Positions 52,026-55,059 of a DNA stretch of 55,059 nt are shown here, one piece after another. The notes beneath the pieces were generated by a model that saw only the letters and a program-made list of their open reading frames with translations, searched no databases and was not told the DNA's origin. Source of the stretch: Planctomycetota bacterium (GTDB lineage: Bacteria; Planctomycetota; Phycisphaerae; WQYP01); the NCBI GenBank assembly GCA_021808485.1, contig JAKBBN010000011.1:1-55059 (forward strand), in the 5' to 3' direction. Both the position numbers and the translations under genes were made by a program. Numbering within the stretch: position 1 is the stretch's first letter; each line of letters begins with the position of its first letter.

Positions 52026-52944
52026 TTTTCCGGCCCCGCGCAACCGGGCGATCACCGGTCAGGCGCTTCGGCGAGTGACCGGCGGGTTTATGGGTGATGC
52101 CGGGATTGGCGGCCTTTTTTTTCAATTCCGCATGATATTTCCGGCGAATTTGGGCCAGGTCGGCGCTGGGACGCGGGTATTTAAGATTCATACCCTCCAG
52201 ATGCTCCACCACCAGCCGGGCAATGGCCAGATTGCGGAACCATTTGTGATCTGAAGGAATGATATACCATGGCGCATGGGCGCGACTGCAGCGCTGAATT
52301 GCGTCGCTGTAGGCGGACATATATTGTCGCCAAAAAGGCCGCTGGCTGTAATCGGCATCACTTATTTTCCAGTGTTTGGCCGGGTCCGCAAGCCGTTCGC
52401 CAAACCGCTTTAACTGCTCATCCGGTGAAATATGCAGATAGAATTTGATAATCTGCACGCCGGATGCGGCAAGATCCTTTTCGAAATGATTGATCAGCTT
52501 GTAACGGTGGGACCATACTTCGTGCGGGACCAGGTTTTGCACCCGCGCGATCAGAACATCTTCATAGTGGGAACGGTTGAAAATAACCACTTCCCCCCGG
52601 GCCGGAGCCGCCTTATGAATTCGCCATAAAAAGTCGTGACGTAATTCTTCGGCTGAGGGCTGCTTGAACCCAACCACGCGGCAGCCCTGGGGATTCATGG
52701 CGCCCAGAACATGATTAATGGTGCCATCCTTGCCTGCCGCGTCCATGCCCTGCAGGCATATAAGCAGGGATTTACTGTGATCCGCATACAGCAACTCCTG
52801 CAGAGTCCATAGTCGTTGAAGGTAATGCTTCGTTTCAGCCGCGGTGGATGCGGCATCGGTGTAGCGCCCGGTAAAATCGCTGTCGATTTCGGAAAGTCGA
52901 ACGCGTTGGCCGGGGCGCACACGAAAATGCCTGACAAAATTCAT
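52012..52944 (-). CDS. Polyphosphate kinase 2 family protein
   Basis: 310 residues with GGAG 8 bases before the ATG. ICLQGMDAAGKDGTINHVLG contains the PPK2 Walker A (GxDxxGKxG), VVGFKQPSAEELRHDFLWRIH is the lid region, and VVIFNRSHYEDVLIARV the Walker B with the NRSHYE signature. ISDADYSQRPFWRQYMSAY and WYIIPSDHKWFRNLAIARL complete the family pattern. It transfers phosphate between polyphosphate and nucleotides, or as a PPK2 class III enzyme between AMP/ADP and polyphosphate; the class is not decided here. The last 25 residues are basic. Confidence 0.93.
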   Translation of the reverse strand: MNFVRHFRVRPGQRVRLSEIDSDFTGRYTDAASTAAETKHYLQRLWTLQELLYADHSKSLLICLQGMDAAGKDGTINHVLGAMNPQGCRVVGFKQPSAEELRHDFLWRIHKAAPARGEVVIFNRSHYEDVLIARVQNLVPHEVWSHRYKLINHFEKDLAASGVQIIKFYLHISPDEQLKRFGERLADPAKHWKISDADYSQRPFWRQYMSAYSDAIQRCSRAHAPWYIIPSDHKWFRNLAIARLVVEHLEGMNLKYPRPSADLAQIRRKYHAELKKKAANPGITHKPAGHSPKRLTGDRPVARGRKIRVA

Positions 52945-53044
52945 GGCGCGGTCTCCATTTCATACGCATGCCGTTGCAGCCCGGACGGCTCCAAGAATGG
53001 AATATACCGCGCCGTATCCATATTTTCAGGAAAAGCGAATGACG

Positions 53045-53941
53045 TTATACCCGGTGGACCACGATTCGATTGCCGGATGGATCCTGCAACTGCAGGCTGC
53101 CGTCGTCACCCGAACCGCCGTGGTTGGCGGCATGGGTGTGTGCGGCGGCGCGAATTGATTCGTACACGGATGAATCCGGCGGATACAGATGAAAGGCGAA
53201 AAGCCCCGGCGCGCCGGCCGGTCTTGGGAGTGTTCCGCGGCTTTCCCATGTGTTTAATCCCAGATGATGGTGATATCCGCCATAGGAGAGGAACGCCGCT
53301 GAATCACCGAAACGCTGCATGAGGTTCATTTTCAGCAGATCGCGGTAAAACGCTTCGGCAGCGGACAGATTCGCCACGCGCAAATGCACATGTCCGATGC
53401 GTGCTTGCGGCGAAAGTTCGGCGGGGATTGGGGTTGCCTTTCCGTTCGGTATTTCCGCCAGCAGGCCGTCCACATCCAGTCTTTCGGTTACCATCGCCAA
53501 ACCGCCCGCCGTCCGCGGCCAGAGGTCTTTGGCTCGATCCTGATAGATTTCAATTCCGTTCCCTTCCGGGTCTTCAAGATAAATCGCTTCGCTTACGCCA
53601 TGGTCGGCGGCGCCCCGCAGTGTTACGCCCGTGGAAATGGCGCGGTGCAACCATTCCGCAAGGCTTGCTCTGGATGGCAATAGAATCGCAGTGTGATAAA
53701 GGCCGGGGGATCGGCGGCGAAATATTTCAACCGGCGTATGCTGCAGTTGGATCAGCGGTGCACCGCCGACGCCAAGAACCGCGGCATGATCCGACTGCTG
53801 CTGAACCGAAAGGCCGATGGACTCCCTGTAAAAATCGATTATGTTCGGTAAGTCACGGACGAGCAGCCCGATGGGTCCGATGACGGTCGGGGCTATTCCG
53901 GCCGGGGGCGCGGTAATTGAAGATGGCAACGACTGGAACAT
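53045..53941 (-). CDS. VOC-family ring-cleavage dioxygenase-like protein (CatE-like)
   Basis: 298 residues with AAGGA 9 bases upstream. Two glyoxalase-like repeats: IGLLVRDLPNIIDFYRESIGLSV ... LYHTAILLPSRASLAEWLHR ... YLEDPEGNGIEIYQD, and IGHVHLRVANLSAAEAFYRDLL ... YGGYHHHLGLNTW ... LQDPSGNRIVV. This two-module form resembles Bacillus CatE/MhqE-type extradiol dioxygenases of quinone or catechol stress. Metal-binding His and Glu can be assigned by analogy (HTAIL, GIEIY), but the substrate is not known. A palindrome over its promoter suggests regulation by a quinone-sensing MarR-type repressor. Confidence 0.88.
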   Translation of the reverse strand: MFQSLPSSITAPPAGIAPTVIGPIGLLVRDLPNIIDFYRESIGLSVQQQSDHAAVLGVGGAPLIQLQHTPVEIFRRRSPGLYHTAILLPSRASLAEWLHRAISTGVTLRGAADHGVSEAIYLEDPEGNGIEIYQDRAKDLWPRTAGGLAMVTERLDVDGLLAEIPNGKATPIPAELSPQARIGHVHLRVANLSAAEAFYRDLLKMNLMQRFGDSAAFLSYGGYHHHLGLNTWESRGTLPRPAGAPGLFAFHLYPPDSSVYESIRAAAHTHAANHGGSGDDGSLQLQDPSGNRIVVHRV

Positions 53942-53987
53942 GAGTAACAGTCCTTTCTGCGGCGAATATATTTATCCGCCAACTATT

Positions 53988-54005
53988 TAGTTTATGCATA
54001 AACTA
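53988..54005. promoter_or_regulatory. 18-bp perfect palindrome over VOC promoter
   Basis: TAGTTTATGCATAAACTA is perfectly symmetrical and covers the -10 of the minus-strand VOC promoter. The form (AT-rich, 18 bp) suits MarR/DUF24-type repressors, none of which is in the window. Confidence 0.65.
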
Positions 54006-54017
54006 GTTTCAGGTCAA
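53989..54017 (-). promoter_or_regulatory. Promoter of the VOC gene
   Basis: On the minus strand TTGACC (54017-54012), 17 bases, TAAACT (53994-53989). The leader to the ATG at 53941 is about 40 bases. Confidence 0.6.
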
Positions 54018-54044
54018 GCTGGGTGGTCGATGGCAATGACAGGC

Positions 54045-54078
54045 CGTGTACCATGGGCAGACGTGTACCATGGGCAGA
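54045..54078. repeat. Perfect 17-bp tandem duplication
   Basis: CGTGTACCATGGGCAGA occurs twice head to tail (54045-54061 and 54062-54078). Probably a simple replication-slippage duplication; each unit contains CCATGG. Confidence 0.9.
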
Positions 54079-54145
54079 TAGGTCGGGAAAGAGCGGGTCG
54101 CAACAGAAAACGATGCGCACCACCCGCGTAACAAAAAAGTTGGCG

Positions 54146-54175
54146 TTGACATAAGGCGGCAATGTTTTATTATAA
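54146..54175 (+). promoter_or_regulatory. Promoter of the STAS gene
   Basis: TTGACA (54146-54151) followed by TATTAT at 54168-54173 (16-base spacer) or TTATAA at 54170-54175 (18). Start is expected near 54181, leaving a leader of about 160 bases. Confidence 0.6.
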
Positions 54176-54343
54176 GGTTATTGGATGCGGTCCGTTTGCA
54201 TGCTCCGGTTGATTCCGGGTCAATTTGGCCTGGGGAATTGCGGCCGGGGCGTCAATGGATCGGATCTTATAAAGCTGTCCGGCTTTTTTGTCGCGGACGG
54301 TTGAAACCTTTGGTGCGTATTAACTGTGTCCGGAGATGTCATC

Positions 54344-54727
54344 ATGCAACAAGACGCCGCCAGGTTAAAAGTAACCCGCGATGGCGATATTGTGCTGGTT
54401 GAATTCACTTCTCGCCGGATACTTGATGAAGCTAATATCGCCGAGATTGGCGACGATCTGGCTGCTTTGGTGGAAAGCGAATATCGTCCCAAAATCGTCA
54501 TTTCCTTTGCCGGTGTGGATCATTTGTCATCTGCAGCGCTCGGTACGCTGATCACGGTGAACAATAAAGTTCGTAGTCGCGATGGTCAATTGCGGTTATG
54601 TGACATCAATCCGCAAATATTTGAAGTATTTCTGATTACAAAACTTAACAAGTTGTTTCAGATTTATCCGACAATTAAGGAAGCGAAGGAAAGCGTGCAG
54701 CCCAAGGATCGGTCGCCATCTGACTGA
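54344..54727 (+). CDS. STAS-domain anti-sigma factor antagonist
   Basis: 127 residues from the ATG at 54344 (GGAG 9 bases upstream); a GTG at 54326 is in frame. One STAS domain: IVLVEFTSRRILDEANIAEIGDDLAALV and IVISFAGVDHLSSAALGTLI, the latter holding the Ser that is phosphorylated by the cognate kinase in SpoIIAA/RsbV proteins. The C-terminal helix fits LCDINPQIFEVFLITKLNKLF. In partner switching, the unphosphorylated form frees a sigma factor or another output by binding the RsbW-like protein encoded next. Confidence 0.93.
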   Translation: MQQDAARLKVTRDGDIVLVEFTSRRILDEANIAEIGDDLAALVESEYRPKIVISFAGVDHLSSAALGTLITVNNKVRSRDGQLRLCDINPQIFEVFLITKLNKLFQIYPTIKEAKESVQPKDRSPSD

Positions 54728-54840
54728 ATTTTCGCATCCTTGCCTGCCACGTGCGGTATAATTTATACGCACACAGACATGAAGTCTGCGCGACGGCTGA
54801 AATAGGGAATGGACGCCTTGGCTGTTTTTGACAGTTAAAT

Positions 54841-54854
54841 CGTGAATTTTCACG
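54841..54854. other. Short palindrome before the RsbW-like gene
   Basis: CGTGAA-TT-TTCACG, a 6-bp stem, ends 13 bases before the ATG at 54868 and could form a hairpin near the ribosome site. Another small inverted repeat, GTATAATTTATAC, lies at about 54756-54768. Confidence 0.35.
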
Positions 54855-54867
54855 AACTGGGCGTGTT

Positions 54868-55059
54868 ATGCGACAAATGCAGATCAAAACCGATGCAAAC
54901 CATTCAACTCGCCGAACCGTTAACCATCGCGGTGCCAAGGCCGGATCATCTGCCCCGCATCCCTTGTGGTATAAACTGGAAATTGCCAACGATATTCGGT
55001 GTGCCTCCGACCTGGAGGAAAAAATCCTCTGCCAATGCCAGAAACTGGCATATACGGAC
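54868..55059 (+). CDS. Partial RsbW/SpoIIAB-like anti-sigma kinase (3' end outside window)
   Basis: Open frame from the ATG at 54868 to the window end, 64 residues; an ATG at 54877 also lies in frame. After about 30 basic residues comes WYKLEIANDIRCASDLEEK and ILCQCQKLAYTD. This matches the start of histidine-kinase-like ATPases of the RsbW group, where a short strand and helix 1 precede the N-box. The ATP-binding motifs lie beyond the window, so the call rests on this fragment plus the STAS gene 140 bases upstream. The pairing STAS then RsbW-like is the normal order. Confidence 0.6.
   Translation, partial: MRQMQIKTDANHSTRRTVNHRGAKAGSSAPHPLWYKLEIANDIRCASDLEEKILCQCQKLAYTD

Larger units (their letters stand above)
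53942..54343. other. Gene-free divergent stretch
   Basis: About 400 bases holding the VOC promoter and palindrome (53988-54017), a 17-bp perfect tandem duplication (54045-54078), and the STAS promoter (54146-54175) with a leader of some 160 bases. The leader contains AAAGC-TGTCCG-GCTTT followed by more Ts (about 54270-54290), a weak attenuator-like hairpin. A 73-codon frame at 54181 looks random in composition. Confidence 0.55.

Noticed and set aside
54181..54402. 73-codon frame in the STAS leader
   Set aside because: It overlaps the STAS gene, has no ribosome site and no recognisable feature.

Overview
The window looks like a chromosome segment of a planctomycete, most likely class Phycisphaerae. 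This is an inference from gene content. The pointers are a HYExAFE-family protein, several exported proteins with C-terminal PEP-CTERM sorting tails, a secreted amylase that carries both a dockerin-like module and a PEP-CTERM tail, and a pseudopilin with an N-methylation helix and an H-X9-DG motif. Shine-Dalgarno sequences (AGGAG/GGAG) precede most genes and were used to move many starts inward. The base composition is moderately GC-rich, with AT-rich patches at about 4020-4125 and 36820-37250. I saw no rRNA, CRISPR array, insertion sequence or prophage. There is one tRNA (Asp, GTC).

Layout. 1-29 kb is mainly housekeeping and mixed metabolism: a partial unknown gene, a NUDIX-like protein, a Tat-exported beta-helix protein, a methyltransferase, tRNA-Asp, a SWIM/SNF2 helicase, an orphan histidine kinase, a 2-hydroxyacid dehydrogenase, CCA-adding enzyme, a SpoIIM-like membrane protein, a rhodanese, a HYExAFE protein with a nuclease-like signature, HisS, a PNPOx-like flavoprotein, a GH28 enzyme, a conserved protein of unknown function, PAP2 phosphatase, an MFS transporter, HemW, an FHA protein, a PDZ-like protein, a PEP-CTERM-like protein, a PTPS/QueD-like enzyme, ProC, a HIT protein and an S10 carboxypeptidase.

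29-44 kb is a coherent alpha-glucan locus. On the minus strand lie a LacI regulator, a large periplasmic GH13 enzyme, an unusual solute-binding-protein/permease fusion and a second permease. Divergently, on the plus strand, lie a decayed PEP-CTERM gene, two intact PEP-CTERM proteins, a GH13-dockerin-PEP-CTERM protein and a pseudopilin. At least four palindromic sites with an AACCGGTT-type core lie in the divergent region, three of them overlapping or adjoining good promoters, one of these being the promoter of lacI. The simplest model is one LacI-controlled regulon for surface capture, cleavage and import of maltodextrins.

44-55 kb holds a GT2 glycosyltransferase, an Old Yellow Enzyme, a TetR-controlled EmrAB-TolC-type efflux operon with a palindrome inside its promoter, a PPK2 kinase, a VOC dioxygenase with an 18-bp perfect palindrome over its promoter, and the start of a STAS/RsbW-type partner-switching pair cut by the window edge.

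The most promising items for novelty are the LacI/PEP-CTERM/amylase regulon, the fused ABC binding-protein/permease, the HYExAFE protein with a PD-(D/E)XK-like signature, and the 475-residue family of unknown function.
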